DNA of 64,000 nucleotides from Ophiosphaerella korrae (Eukaryota; Ascomycota; Dothideomycetes; Pleosporales; Phaeosphaeriaceae). The position numbers were made by a program, and so were the translations under genes. This document shows, piece after piece, positions 20,280-31,113 of the stretch. The stretch covers positions 62,001 through 126,000 of the forward strand of contig JALNQF010000090.1 of assembly GCA_028456385.1 (NCBI GenBank). The letters run 5' to 3'. The notes beneath the pieces were generated by a model that made no database searches, was not told the origin of the DNA, and was given only the letters and a program-made list of their open reading frames with translations. The stretch's first letter is position 1. Each line of letters begins with the position of its first letter.

Positions 20280-22628
20280 TTAGTCGTCGTCTTGTCCCAC
20301 TCTCTTGTACCTCCCGCTCGAGCTGTCGCCTTCGCCATTTCCTTTGTTCCTCTTAACAATATTTGAGATCCAACCTCCGATCCCTTCGCTGGTTTCTCCC
20401 TCAGGCTTGGCTACCGTCTTTCCATCTTCGAGGTCGGGCGGATCAATGTTCAATCCAGGAATCGCTTGGTCCGCTGCACGTCCTCTTTGGATGTCGAGCG
20501 AGGGCACGGGAGAGCCACGGCCATGTCCACTAAAGAGTGACTCTGCCTCAGCAAGCGTTTGTGGGGTAGGCATCATGGAAGTTGCATCTCCAAACAACGA
20601 GTTCATGTCTTCGAGACGGACGTTGGCTGTCTCTGGGTAAATGAAGTAAACTGCGCAAGTTAGTCATCCGTAAACCATAGAAGAACCCCACTTACCAATA
20701 ACAAAACTTGCGGCGCAAAAGAAGGCATGGATAAGATAAAGGCGCCACTGGATACGCTCCTGCAATATCGGCGTCATCTCTCCCACAAGCCAGTTGAATG
20801 CCCAGTTCGTTGCAGTACTTAAGCTAGCACCCTTGGCACGAATGCTGAGCGGCAGAATCTCGGGCGGGTACAGCCAAGGGATTGGGCCCCATGAGTATCC
20901 GAAGGCGGCGTTATAGATCATGACAAATATGACCACCATGTTCGGCGTCCAACTGGCCTGCAGGTAGATGAAGTAGGAAATGGCAGATAGCGAGAAAACC
21001 ATGGCCAAGGCACCAGAGAGAAGAATCTTTCTACGTCCCAACGTGTCGACTATGTACCAAGGGGGGATTGTCGATAATAGATATGTGATAGCGTTGATGC
21101 CAGTCATAAGGATGGCCTGACGGCCGTACCAGCCAGCTTCTTCAAAAACAAGGGGTGCATAGTACGAGATAACGTTGATGCCGTTCAGTTGTGCAAGTGC
21201 CTGGGCAGACATGGCAATAAAGACACGCTTGTAGTATCGCTTGAACATGTCGGTATACGATCGCTCGCCTTCTTGGCGCCCGAGAAGTACGTTCATCTTG
21301 ATTTCTCGGTATTCATCGCGGGCCTTTGGATTGTGGATGTCGCCCTTTCCATACAAGTTTGCAATTACTACTATTCCTTCTTCATCATGATCGTTGTCCA
21401 GAAGCCATCTGTATATGTTAGCATAGGACACCATGATATTGGTCTAACACGAACCGAGGTGATTCGCAGATGAGCAGACTGCCGGCAGCCAGGAGGCTGC
21501 CCATGACAATTTGCATGAACAATGGAACTCTCCAGGCCCAGTCGTTCTTGATGTAACTGCAAAAATAATCAACCCAGACACTGGCAGCATATCCAGTAAT
21601 GTTTCCTGTAAACTCGATGCATCCCATCCTTCCTCGATTATGAGGTGGTGAAATCTCGGATTGGTAGACTGGAACGATGGTCGACAGTGTTCCAACACCG
21701 AGACCGGCAATGATTCTTCCCAGCAGCATCATAGTCATACCATTAGCAAAGGTCTGGAGCGCCCCGCCAACGATGAAAATGAGAGAGCCGTATAGGATCG
21801 TCCTTCGGCGGCCTAGGATGTCACCTATCTTGCCAACCACCAACGACGAGATGAAGGCCCCCACTTCCAGGATAGCGACCATGGTACCCAGCTCGGCAGC
21901 GGTGGGCTGGTTAAAGTAGTCCTTAAAATATATTCCCCTGCATTGCGCTATCAGATTTGCTCGAGTACGAAGGGGATCGGGACGGCGCACGTTATGATTC
22001 CGGACATGACTCCCTGGTCGTAACCAAAGAGGAACACACCTAACGAAACGAAAATACTTGTGAAGTAGCTACCGCTCATTAGCACTTTGGGCGTGTGAAT
22101 TACAGGAGCCTTTGACCAACATGAGCTTTTTGCCATGTAACCCGTGGATACGGGAGGGCCCATCGTTGGGTGCCATGATAGCAGCGAGTATCTTCTCCGC
22201 CTTGGAAATAGTTCGTAGTCCAACGTCTGGGATCTCAATGTCTTCCTTCCTGATAGGACCGTCTCCCTTCTCGTCGAGACCGTCCTGGGACTGGAAGCGT
22301 GCACGCTTTTGCTGACGGCGGTGGGAGGTGGATTGGCCGCGTTCGAGGGAGTCTTGAAGACGAATACGAAGGGGATCCTCTTGGTCAGCAAGTTGGTCGA
22401 CCAGATCTCCGGTATCACTCCAGACAGAAAGGTCGGATTCGGAGGAGGGAGTGTCAAAGGACGAGCGGACGCTGTCCTTGTCGTGGTCGTTGAGGAGATA
22501 AGCAGAATCCTGGTCTCTAGGCCGTGAGGAGGACGAGAGGGTGTGGAGAGGGATGTTGGCGGGCCTCCTGGCGTTGCGTGAGTTGGAAGGAATCTTGACG
22601 ATGGGCAGGCTGTTGCGGAGCAGCCCAA
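20280..22628 (-). CDS. MFS sugar porter (hexose/monosaccharide) with long N-terminal tail; 5' end unresolved
   Basis: Visible exons: 22121-22628, 21991-22068, 21455-21937, 20696-21408 and 20280-20650, all in phase, about 716 residues. Sugar-porter signatures are SLGVFLFGYDQGVMSG in helix 1, GDILGRRRTI, ESPRWLLDNDHDEEG (restored by splicing), QALAQLNGINVISYYAP, VDTLGRRKI, PWLYPPEILPLSIRAKG and YFIYPETANVRLEDM. Twelve membrane helices are expected in the plasma membrane. About 165 hydrophilic residues precede helix 1, with EDPLRIRLQDSLERG and a basic KRARFQSQDG segment. No ATG opens this frame before the MAP of IMAPNDG, so a short upstream exon spliced to an acceptor at about 22629 is likely but not located. 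The first intron uses a weak GTTGGT donor with a good CTAAT branch site. The C-terminal tail, about 120 residues, is cytosolic. Confidence 0.88.
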
Positions 22629-24405
22629 CTCCACAGTTAGTGGAAGTAGTCGAATGGAGGAACGAAAAGCGGCCGATGCGGCACGTCACAGGGTCGAAGC
22701 AGCCGACAAGGAGCGAGTGAGAAAGGCTAGCGCGAAGGCGGTCAAGGCCGGTCACATTTGGGGGAGAGCACAATGGTGCTGCGTTCTGTGATCAGATAAC
22801 GAAAACAGGTGATGGTATGCAAGCTGAACTGGTCCGTGATAGAGCTGTTGGCCCTGTCTAGCGATGATGCAGCCAGGCCAGATCGGTGGAGGATCTTGGC
22901 GGCCTCCCTGCTCGGCCCGGCCGAATCGGGCATGATGGCCTGTGTTGAGTGCGACGCGATACGCGATGATGCACAGCTGCAGATAAGGGCAGAGGGAGGG
23001 GTGGCTTCTGTTGCCGCGATGGATTTGCAGTATTTGTCGGTGAGACGAAGATTTATCTGCTGGTACTACAGTGTGGCAGACTGGGTGATAGGGGCATGGT
23101 GAAGTCACGTTATCACGCCTTCTCCATTGGGAGCTTCCTGGCAAATGGATGACCAGTAAAGCCTATTACGGCCAGGTCAAAGTGTTTTCCCAGGTTGTAT
23201 TTGCTCTTTTTTGGACAACTTTCACGTGTGCACCTACCACCCATGCAAACCTGCCTGGCGCTTGGGGAAAAAGGACATCACATGTGCGCGCCATGCGAGC
23301 TCGCCTTGCCCAAGCACAAGCGGCTCTGTGCTTGCTGTCGTCGATCTTGTTGCTCGCCGCAGTGTGCACACTAGGTAGCAGCCGAGAAACATCAGCGGCA
23401 TGAATTAGCCAGGTTCTCCCCCGTGCGCAATGTTGTTTCTGAGGGTTATTTATGCGAAGTCGTGATTGCTCCCAACATACGCGAGAAACAACTGGGTTAT
23501 GCCTCCTGGATAGCAATAGCCATTCCGTCATGTTCAAGCACATCAACGGCCTGATGCTAAAAATTGCTCGCTCTCATGCTGTGCTCCCCTCGCTGGCACT
23601 GACGAGACATAAGGCTTTTTGGCGTCTGTAATGTGTAGCGCCGCAGCAAGGTCGCGTTTGGAATGAAACGGCCCCCAGGCGTGCTGCTGTCACCCCCAGT
23701 CGGCAGTTTATTTGGTAGATAGCTGTATAGTACACAGTATGACCTCCAGGACACAGCTAAAGCTTTATTACTCTTCAGGCAAAGCAAACACAGCAGGTCC
23801 ATGCTCTTGAAATAATCTATCGTCGTTATGCGCGAGAGTCGGTTGCAAGACAAGGTGGCTTGTTCTGCCGTGGACAGGCTCCGCTGGCCGGTGATGATGC
23901 TTCTGAAACATGTTAGCCTGCACCTTGTCACGCGCTGATTGGCTGTGTCTTTAATTGCTCCATCTGCTCGACACGATCCTGTCTTGCTCCTGATCAAGGC
24001 CAGGCAGTGTCGCGCAGCAGCCAATGCCACACAAAATACGTCTCTCCCTTCCAGGAGCCAGCGCCCTCAAACGACGCCCCGACTCGTCAATTCACACTTG
24101 AGCAAGCGCATTGATCCGCGAAACGGTGGAAGCTTGAACCCTGTCATTGAAGCCACACCATCGCATCCCCCGTGGTTACCAACGCTTGGCAACTTCCAAG
24201 TTTCTCTGTTGCAACCGCCCCCAGCCACGCTGTCGCACATCATCTTTCGCAGCCCATACTAGACACTCCTGCACCCATTTACCACCTCGACTACTCACCT
24301 TGGACCTGCCGATTGCCTGCGCTGTGCACTGCTGGCCTGCAGCCTCCAACTCTGCTCCTAACTTGTTTACTGTGATTGCAAGGCTGCGCTCCGCCCTAGC
24401 CAGCC
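22629..24405. other. Divergent region between sugar porter and Chs7-like gene
   Basis: 1.8 kb between divergent genes. It should contain the unresolved first exon of the sugar porter (an ATG at 22933 on the minus strand opens a frame but no convincing splice was settled) and both promoters. No other gene is recognised. Confidence 0.4.
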
Positions 24406-25650
24406 ATGTCGAGGTACGGCAAGTTTGACCACTTCTGTCGCGACACAGGCAACGGGTGGTCCACCCTACCAAGTAAGCATGACATAGCATACCCTCCGCT
24501 ACTTCTTGGAACACAATCTAATCTTCTCGCGCAGTCTGCTATGTACGTCGCCAATACACCCTTCCCCATCACCGCCATCGCGTAAGCGCAACGCTAACCG
24601 CTGTGCCTTCCAGCTCTTCAGCGAATCTGCTGCACGATTTGATCAAGGATGGGGAGGCTGCACACTAAGCGGCTTCCCAGTTGGCGGCGAGAATAGACTG
24701 CGCAACTTCGGTCAGTCCACCTTGGCGCGCTCCCATCGACTCACCGCTAATCGTCCTAGGCTCGATATTAATTTCTGCAATCGCTGTCTTCGTTACTATA
24801 TTCTTGATATGGAGATCACAGAGGAAGAAGGCCGCTGTGGGAAGGAGGTACGCGAAGTAAAACGCTGTCTGCAAGCTTGGAGACTAATGGTGACCAGAGA
24901 GATGCAAGTCTTCCTCCTCGGCTACATCATCATCTCTATATGCGAGATCTTCACTATCGGCGGCTTCCCGCTGAGCAATACAGTGCGCCTCGTACGTCCA
25001 CAGTCTAGCTTCGTACAGACCCTTCATCTAATCATCACCACAGGCTTTTGTCGCGATACACATCGGCGCAATCACGGCAACCTCGTGGATACTCATGCTG
25101 AACGGTGCCGTTGGTTATCAGCTTCTCGATGACGGTACTGCAGTCTCCATTGGCCTGCTCCTCTTATCTTCTGTCCTGATCTTCGTCGGCACTGGCTATA
25201 TCGCGCTCGATACGGGCTTCAGCTGGACCGGCTACTGGGACGATACCCTCGCCACCCCCAACCAGGCGTACGCCCTATACACGTTATACCAGCTTGTGCC
25301 TTTGATCTTCCTTGTCATCTTCTTCCTATTAGAGGCCTTCTTGGTCCTGCGTGTGCTCGGAGAACGGAAGCCAATGCGTACGTACATGCCGTTTTTGTGA
25401 TCATAGCCATGACTGACATCCTTATCTAGTATACCTCGTTGGTGCAGCCCTTCTCTTTGCCATTGGACAGATTTTCCAGTACGTCATCAGCGTGCATATT
25501 TGCAACGGCACAAACGGCAAGATCAATGGCGGCCTCTTCGAGTCGCTCTTCACCCTGCTAGCAGTAGTAATGGTGTGGGTATTTTGGTCGAGCATCACCG
25601 AGGATGACTGGCCAATGCCAAATGTGGCAGGCTCTGGGGCGTATAATTGA
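24406..25650 (+). CDS. Chs7-like chitin synthase export chaperone family membrane protein
   Basis: Seven exons: 24406-24472, 24535-24542 (8 nt), 24614-24710, 24760-24847, 24898-24991, 25044-25377 and 25430-25650, giving 302 residues. All introns are GT-AG and 50-71 bp. The start MSRYGKFDHFCRDT, a P-x-C-x-LF segment, FLIWRSQRKKAAVGRREMQ, YIIISICEIFT, GYQLLDDGT, GTGYIALDTGFSWTG, GERKPMLYLVGAALLFAIGQIF, SVHICNGTNGKINGG and VFWSSITEDDWPMP follow the Chs7/export-control family. About seven membrane helices are visible. Family members act in the ER and help chitin synthase or related cargo to exit. This member is of the fungal paralogue type rather than a certain Chs7 orthologue, so no symbol is given. 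Confidence 0.87.
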
Positions 25651-26165
25651 CGAAGCTGGGAACATGTGGAGGGATCAAAAGGTGCAATATAATGTTTCAT
25701 GATTTCCAGCATAGCGTAGATATACCATTTTTGGGGTCTTTGGGCGCGTTTCGCCTCATGCTGTTGTATGCTGGAGTATCGCACGATACACAGATAATGT
25801 TTTACACAAAGAAATGACATTAAAAACTTACTGCTTGGACTTGTGTGTGAGAAGGTCAAAGTAGCGTCGGTCATCACGTGTTTTCCTATCATCACGCATA
25901 CCTAGCTATCACATTTGTAAGAGCAAACGCGAAATTCGGAACGCTTGCATGATATTCCGCTGTATTTCCATGCTCAGCTCTCACAGAGACAAAGAGCCTA
26001 GCAGCCAGGTAACTCTTGGCAGCTCCCGCCTACACAAGTAAGAGTTGCAACACCTACATATAACAACTCTGCCTACTCCACCCTCGGAATCACCTCGAGC
26101 AGCTGGTACACAGCAAATATTCCCAATCTGGCTGTCAATACCAGTAATCCGCGGGCCAACCAGCC
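25651..26165. other. Intergenic: Chs7-like 3' flank and SSL1 promoter
   Basis: A gene-free stretch of 0.5 kb between two plus-strand genes. No repeat or RNA gene is seen. Confidence 0.35.
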
Positions 26166-27644
26166 ATGGCTGATTCTGATTACGAATTCGAGGGCGAAGA
26201 TGGATCGGACGAAGAGTACGTAAGCTCAAAAGCCGGTCCTTCCGCTGCTGGAACGAGCACGCGAGCACAGGGAACAGGCAAGAGACGCACAAAGGACGAC
26301 CAGCCACCACCAAAACGCCATGCATGGGAAACAGAGTACTCGCGGACGGTGGAGAAGACAATCGCGACTGTGGAAGACGCGTTGTTAGAGCAAAGTGTAC
26401 AGGAGCGCGAGGAGGAGCGGAAACGGAAGCGGTTGCGAAAAGACACAAAGCCCTTCCAACGAGGTATAATACGACACGTGGTACTGGTACTGGACCTCTC
26501 AGAGGCAATGCTAGAAAAGGATATGCGGCCGAACCGCTACATTACTATGATCAACTACACCCAAGACTACGTTCGCGAATTCTTCGAGCAGAATCCCATC
26601 TCTCAGATGAGCGTACTGGGCATGCATGACGGCGTGTGCATACGCGTGTCCGAGTTGTCAGGGAATCCAGCAGAACATGTTGCAGCGATACAAGGGCTGC
26701 GAAGCAAAGACGATGGCAAGGAGCCCAAGGGTGCGCCCAGTTTGCAGAACGCGCTGGAGCTAGCAAGGGCAACATTATATCATACACCGAGCCACGGGAC
26801 CAGAGAGGCTATTGTGGTCTTTGGCTCACTTCTGTCACTTGACCCTGGAGATGTACACCAGACCGTCAAGGCATGCACACGAGATCGGATACGTGTTAGT
26901 ATCATTGGCATGGGTGCGCGGCTCAAGATTTGCCAGGAAATTGTTGCACGAACAAATGCAGGAGATGCTAGCGAATATACTATTGCCACTGATCAGGAAA
27001 TGCTGAAGGAGCTGCTGATAGCCACTACAACGCCTCCAGTAGTCCGCCAGACAGCCACCGCAGTCAACTCTTCGGCACCTGAATCAGCAGCAGCGCTCAT
27101 GATGATGGGATTTCCATCGCGCGTGGTAGAGGACAAGCCTACTATGTGCGCGTGTCATGGCAACCTCACATTAGGTGGCTATACCTGCTCAAGATGCAGC
27201 GCAAAGGTTTGCAGCTTGCCTATCACCTGTCCCAGTTGTCAACTCACTCTCCTTCTATCCACACATCTTGCGCGAAGTTACCATCACCTATTTCCCCTAC
27301 GCAACTGGGCCGTAGTAAGTTGGGCGCGAGCTCGCGAAAAGGGCAGTATAGAATGCGCGGGTTGTCTTTCCTCGTTCTCCGAACCGCCAGCATCAGACAA
27401 ACAGCGCACGCAGGGAGAACAAAGTAAAGAAACAAACGGACAGAAACAAGACGCAGACGATAGCGAAGAACAAAAGGCCAGCGAGTCTGGACGATACGAA
27501 TGCAGGGCATGTGAAAGTCATTTTTGCATAGATTGCGACATGTTTGCGCACATGGTACTGCACAATTGCCCTGGATGTCTGAGTAGACTTGATCCCAACT
27601 CCATAGCAGAGACAAGTAATGGAGATGTAGAAATGAGCGGATAG
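26166..27644 (+). CDS. SSL1: TFIIH core subunit Ssl1/p44
   Basis: A single exon of 492 residues (S. cerevisiae Ssl1 461). An acidic/basic N-terminus and HAWETEYSRTVEKT precede a von Willebrand A fold (about 103-285) with IIRHVVLVLDLSEAM, MRPNRYITM, PISQMSVLGMHDG and RVSIIGMGA. FPSRV leads into the C-terminal zinc module: CACHGNLTLGGYTCSRCSAKVCSLPITCPSC, then CAGC...YECRACESHFCIDCDMFAH...CPGC, a C4/RING-like finger. The protein stimulates the XPD/Rad3 helicase in TFIIH, which opens promoters and repair sites in the nucleus. A Gln/Glu/Lys-rich insert of about 40 residues splits the zinc region. No introns were seen. Confidence 0.95.
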   Translation: MADSDYEFEGEDGSDEEYVSSKAGPSAAGTSTRAQGTGKRRTKDDQPPPKRHAWETEYSRTVEKTIATVEDALLEQSVQEREEERKRKRLRKDTKPFQRGIIRHVVLVLDLSEAMLEKDMRPNRYITMINYTQDYVREFFEQNPISQMSVLGMHDGVCIRVSELSGNPAEHVAAIQGLRSKDDGKEPKGAPSLQNALELARATLYHTPSHGTREAIVVFGSLLSLDPGDVHQTVKACTRDRIRVSIIGMGARLKICQEIVARTNAGDASEYTIATDQEMLKELLIATTTPPVVRQTATAVNSSAPESAAALMMMGFPSRVVEDKPTMCACHGNLTLGGYTCSRCSAKVCSLPITCPSCQLTLLLSTHLARSYHHLFPLRNWAVVSWARAREKGSIECAGCLSSFSEPPASDKQRTQGEQSKETNGQKQDADDSEEQKASESGRYECRACESHFCIDCDMFAHMVLHNCPGCLSRLDPNSIAETSNGDVEMSG

Positions 27645-27907
27645 AATCAACTTGGTCGAGTTCAGTCTCGCATCAGACATTTACACAGTCAATTCTAACA
27701 AACTTCATTGATGGACCAAAGTTATGGATCAACATTCTTCCAGCGTCGGCTCCACTTCCTCTGCCGATGGTCTTGACGCGCGATCCCGTGCTGCCTGCTA
27801 CTTGCCGACGTAATGCCCCGCGGCTAGGCGTGGGGCACTTTGTGTTCCGCAACGAGACGGCGATGTGCTCTTAAGTAGCTGGAGTTCTGGGAGGTTACGT
27901 TTTCTTC

Positions 27908-28955
27908 ATGCTTGTTAGATCGGCTGCTTGTCTATTACAAGCGAGGACTCCTTTGACGTCGCGATTAGTTTGCAGGGATTTATTTCGCGGAATACAGGTG
28001 CCTAGAGCGTACTCACATACACATAGAGACCCAAGATCTCCCAGTTCAACCACGATGACAGCTTTTGATCGCTTAATCCGCTTCGAGACCTCTGATGGGA
28101 AGATCAAGTATGGTAATCTTGAGAAAGAAACACCGACACGAGAAATCGAGGGTATGGAAGTAGAGGTTATAGAAGGTGATGTAAAGAGCGGCTTCAAGAA
28201 AACAGACCAAAAAGCAAAAGTAGAAAAGCTTCTATGTCCGCTCGAAACAACAAACATTATCCTATGCGTGGGCCTGAACTACAGACGCCATGCCGAAGAA
28301 TGCAATGTACGTCGAAACTCCAATTATGCCCGCCCCATGCATGACCACTAACCACAACCTCCAGCTTGAAATCCCCCAAAATCCCGCAATCTTCATGAAG
28401 CCCAGTGATGCGCTCGCCGGCCCCCTCGACCCCATTCCCATCCATAAAGACTGCCAATCCATGCTCGACTATGAAGGCGAACTCACCCTCATCATTAAGG
28501 ACGACTGCAAAAACGTGAGCGCCGCCGACTTCGCCTCCCACATCCTAGGCTATACCGTTGCCAACGACGTCTCCGCCCGCAACCACCAACTCCCCGTCTC
28601 CGTTTCCGGCGGCCAGTTCGGGTACGCCAAGTCCTTCGACCGCTTCGCGCCGCTGGGCCCTTGCATTGCGAGTCCCCGCATAGTACCCGACCCGCACAAG
28701 CTTACCTATTGGACCAAGGTTAATGGCGAGGTGAGGCAAAAGACGGGTACCGACGATATGATTTATTCTGTGGGTAGGATTGTCGAGCATTTGTCGCGCG
28801 GCACGACGTTGAGGGCTGGAACGGCGATTCTTACGGGAACGCCCAGTGGGGTGGGGTTGTTCATGGAGCCAAAGGGGTTTTTGAAGGATGGAGATGTGGT
28901 CGAGGTTTATGTGGAGGGGATTGGAAGCATTGTTAATACTATGGAGTTTGAGTGA
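27908..28955 (+). CDS. Fumarylacetoacetate hydrolase-family protein (FAHD1-like)
   Basis: The exons are 27908-28306 and 28365-28955, and the 58-bp intron joins RRHAEECNLEIPQNP. The product is 329 residues from the first ATG, or 280 from ATG 28055 (MTAFDRLIRF). The FAH core is clear: CVGLNYRRHAEE, NPAIFMKPSDALAGP, LDYEGELTLIIKDD (acidic metal ligands), ANDVSARNHQ, KSFDRFAPLGP, KVNGEVRQ and AGTAILTGTPSGVG. By family, it acts on acylpyruvates, oxaloacetate or similar 2-keto acids with a divalent metal. The first 45 residues are Arg/Ser/Leu-rich without acidic residues until DPR, which looks like a mitochondrial targeting sequence, so two start sites could give mitochondrial and cytosolic forms. 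The exact substrate is open. Confidence 0.87.
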
Positions 28956-29325
28956 GGGTGGACGGGTGTACGAATACTGTTGGGGAGGTGAGCAGATTGT
29001 GGGACGGTGAATACTTGGAGTAGTAATTCCAACCGTGGGTATGGCTCAGAGTACAGGTAGCTCAAGACGACCGACTCGGCAAATCCTTGCACTTTCCCCA
29101 ACTTTCCCATCCCGATATTGTGCATGCAGCAGTCGCATTTCGGTGCTGGTGTGCAGGAAGTGACATTATTTGGGGCCGGATCTTGTTCCGAGCAGGCAGC
29201 TCAACGGGTTCCTCAAGCGTCTCAACGTACCGACAGCATTCCTTCGTCCAATACCATTATTATTCTTGCGAATTCACAAAAATTTAGCAAATTATTCTCA
29301 TACTGAATTCATCTTAACACTTCAC
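28956..29325. other. Intergenic: FAH 3' flank and promoter of unknown basic protein
   Basis: No gene or repeat is recognised in this 370-bp stretch. The upstream frame open into the next gene begins with a non-ATG codon. Confidence 0.35.
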
Positions 29326-31113
29326 ATGCACGACAACATGGAGCATCCTAGCGACATTGACGGCATGTTCGAGTCGACGACCGAGGAACAGATTGAAAGA
29401 GCGAGTAAGAGTGTGGAACCGAGTGCAGGTGATGATAGCGAAGCCTTGCGCGCGCAGACTCAAAGTTGGTTGTCGCAGATAGGTCTTGCCTCCGACGGAA
29501 GTGAAGCGGTAGAGGCAGTAGTACAGCAGCCAGACCGAGCCCAGCAAGTGAGGATCAATGAGGTCCTTGCGCGCGCCACCCAGATGAAGGAAGACGGCGC
29601 TGAGAAGCAGTGGGAGCAAGCTAGTGTTGAGCAAGACAAGAAGCCTGCAGAAGCGCAGCAGGTACAGGCAGCACTGAACATGGCAAAGCGAAATCAAGAG
29701 ACCGATGACTCATATCGAGCAATTCGCGAGTCCATAAGGCAAAGGTACTTTGAGATCAAGAAAGAAAATGAGATTGCGGAGAGCGAGGCCAAGAATGCAC
29801 AGTTGAGAAAGCGCAGACGACATGACCACGAGGAAGCAAGGGATACAAGACTCAAACGGAAACACTCACCTAACGATGAGATTATGCAAGACGAACCTGC
29901 ACCACACGAGTTTAAAAGGCATATTCTTCCTCCCCACACCCCCAAAAAGCGTGCTAGCAGTGGAAGTGTTGGAAGTCAGATACCATATGGGCAATACCTC
30001 CATGTTAAGGCCAGGAGTCAGAAGCTTCTTTCAAGTGCCCACATCGACCCAGATCCTGATCAACTACTATCAGGAGAGAAATTTCGACTTGCCGAAGCCA
30101 CGCCTCCTCCGTCGCAGTCATGGCGAAAGCTGGGAGGTACCAGAGGACCACTGAATCTAAGCAAAAACCGAATACACACCGATTACATTCTATCGAACAC
30201 ATTCATTGACGAAATCAACCAGATGCTACACTATATCCAGAACTGGCCCAAAGATCGTGCAATAGAAATCATGAAATCATTCAAGAACGACCCTATCAAT
30301 GCCGATCGGACTGTCACATTCGTCGAGGCCATTAGGGAATGCCGATATTGGATTGTTCGTATCGAGGACCCTAATCCGTCAATTCATCACCCAAAATTCC
30401 ATGGAAATAGACATCTTTTCCCTTGCTCTCAACGGCCCATGGAGCTTGATTGGGAAGGCGAAGAAATTCTCGATCTACCACCAAGATGCCTTGAAGAAGG
30501 CTGTGATCCAGGCTGCCCGCGCCCAAGGACAAAAAAGGACAATGAGTGCAGTCTCGATAATGGTCGGAAGATGCAATGGAGCGAGAGGATGATGACCGCA
30601 AAGGCACACGAACAGCTACAGATGATGAAGCTCGCCGACGACCAAATAAAACGAGCAAGGGCCATGGCTGCACCACTACCGTCCACCGAGCATGCACCTC
30701 CGTCACCCCCACACCCTCCAGACACCCAGATGCTACCATACACATCCCCATCTACATCTACATCTACATCTACATCTGCATCTCCACCCCCACCTCCAAC
30801 CCCGCGCCCAAAGCCCCTAGATCTCCCCTTCACCACCCTTGAGCGCGCCTCCTTCCAAACAGTCTATAAAAAAGGCTCTCATCGAACCACCCTCAGCCCA
30901 ACCATAACACCCCCCCGCATGCCCCCACCCCCGGTCCGCTACATCCGCACCGCCACCCTCGTCACCTCCAAAAAGCGCTTCTACTCGCAATGCGTGCCGC
31001 CTGCCGACACCCAGGTCGTGCCCCTCTGGCCCGCCGTCACCCCGGCTCCCAAGCGCGCGAAAAAAGCCCATCTGCAGGCCGAGGCGTGGCAACGGGATCC
31101 GCAACAGCACTAG
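29326..31113 (+). CDS. Unknown basic, partly disordered protein; frame stays open beyond the stop
   Basis: 595 residues from MHDNMEHPSDIDGMF to a TAG at 31111-31113. No family was recognised. In order there are an acidic N-terminus, a helical stretch rich in Glu/Gln/Lys (about 60-165, possibly coiled coil), a bipartite basic patch RKRRRHDHEEARDTRLKRK that could be a nuclear signal, a more globular middle (IHTDYILSNTFIDEINQMLHYIQNWPKDRAIEIM...FVEAIRECRYWIVRIEDP), and a Pro/Ser/Thr-rich tail with an (ST)n run. The same frame is open again from 31114 to 31578, encoding 154 residues that look like protein (RRRRTRYLAHLHTSSLLF, KREKRRGEWENRLVG, then acidic repeats). A 99-bp GT-AG segment, 31015-31113, whose acceptor AG is the stop itself, would remove the stop in phase and give 717 residues. 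Which form is made is unknown. Confidence 0.7.
   Translation: MHDNMEHPSDIDGMFESTTEEQIERASKSVEPSAGDDSEALRAQTQSWLSQIGLASDGSEAVEAVVQQPDRAQQVRINEVLARATQMKEDGAEKQWEQASVEQDKKPAEAQQVQAALNMAKRNQETDDSYRAIRESIRQRYFEIKKENEIAESEAKNAQLRKRRRHDHEEARDTRLKRKHSPNDEIMQDEPAPHEFKRHILPPHTPKKRASSGSVGSQIPYGQYLHVKARSQKLLSSAHIDPDPDQLLSGEKFRLAEATPPPSQSWRKLGGTRGPLNLSKNRIHTDYILSNTFIDEINQMLHYIQNWPKDRAIEIMKSFKNDPINADRTVTFVEAIRECRYWIVRIEDPNPSIHHPKFHGNRHLFPCSQRPMELDWEGEEILDLPPRCLEEGCDPGCPRPRTKKDNECSLDNGRKMQWSERMMTAKAHEQLQMMKLADDQIKRARAMAAPLPSTEHAPPSPPHPPDTQMLPYTSPSTSTSTSTSASPPPPPTPRPKPLDLPFTTLERASFQTVYKKGSHRTTLSPTITPPRMPPPPVRYIRTATLVTSKKRFYSQCVPPADTQVVPLWPAVTPAPKRAKKAHLQAEAWQRDPQQH

Noticed and set aside
22752..23144. 130-codon frame as first exon of the sugar porter
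   Set aside because: Frame and splice sites do not join convincingly to the exon at 22628.
24543..24613. Reading 24535-24590 as one longer exon of the Chs7-like gene
   Set aside because: It would leave a 32-nt intron and an unrelated peptide; the 8-nt exon restores the family pattern.
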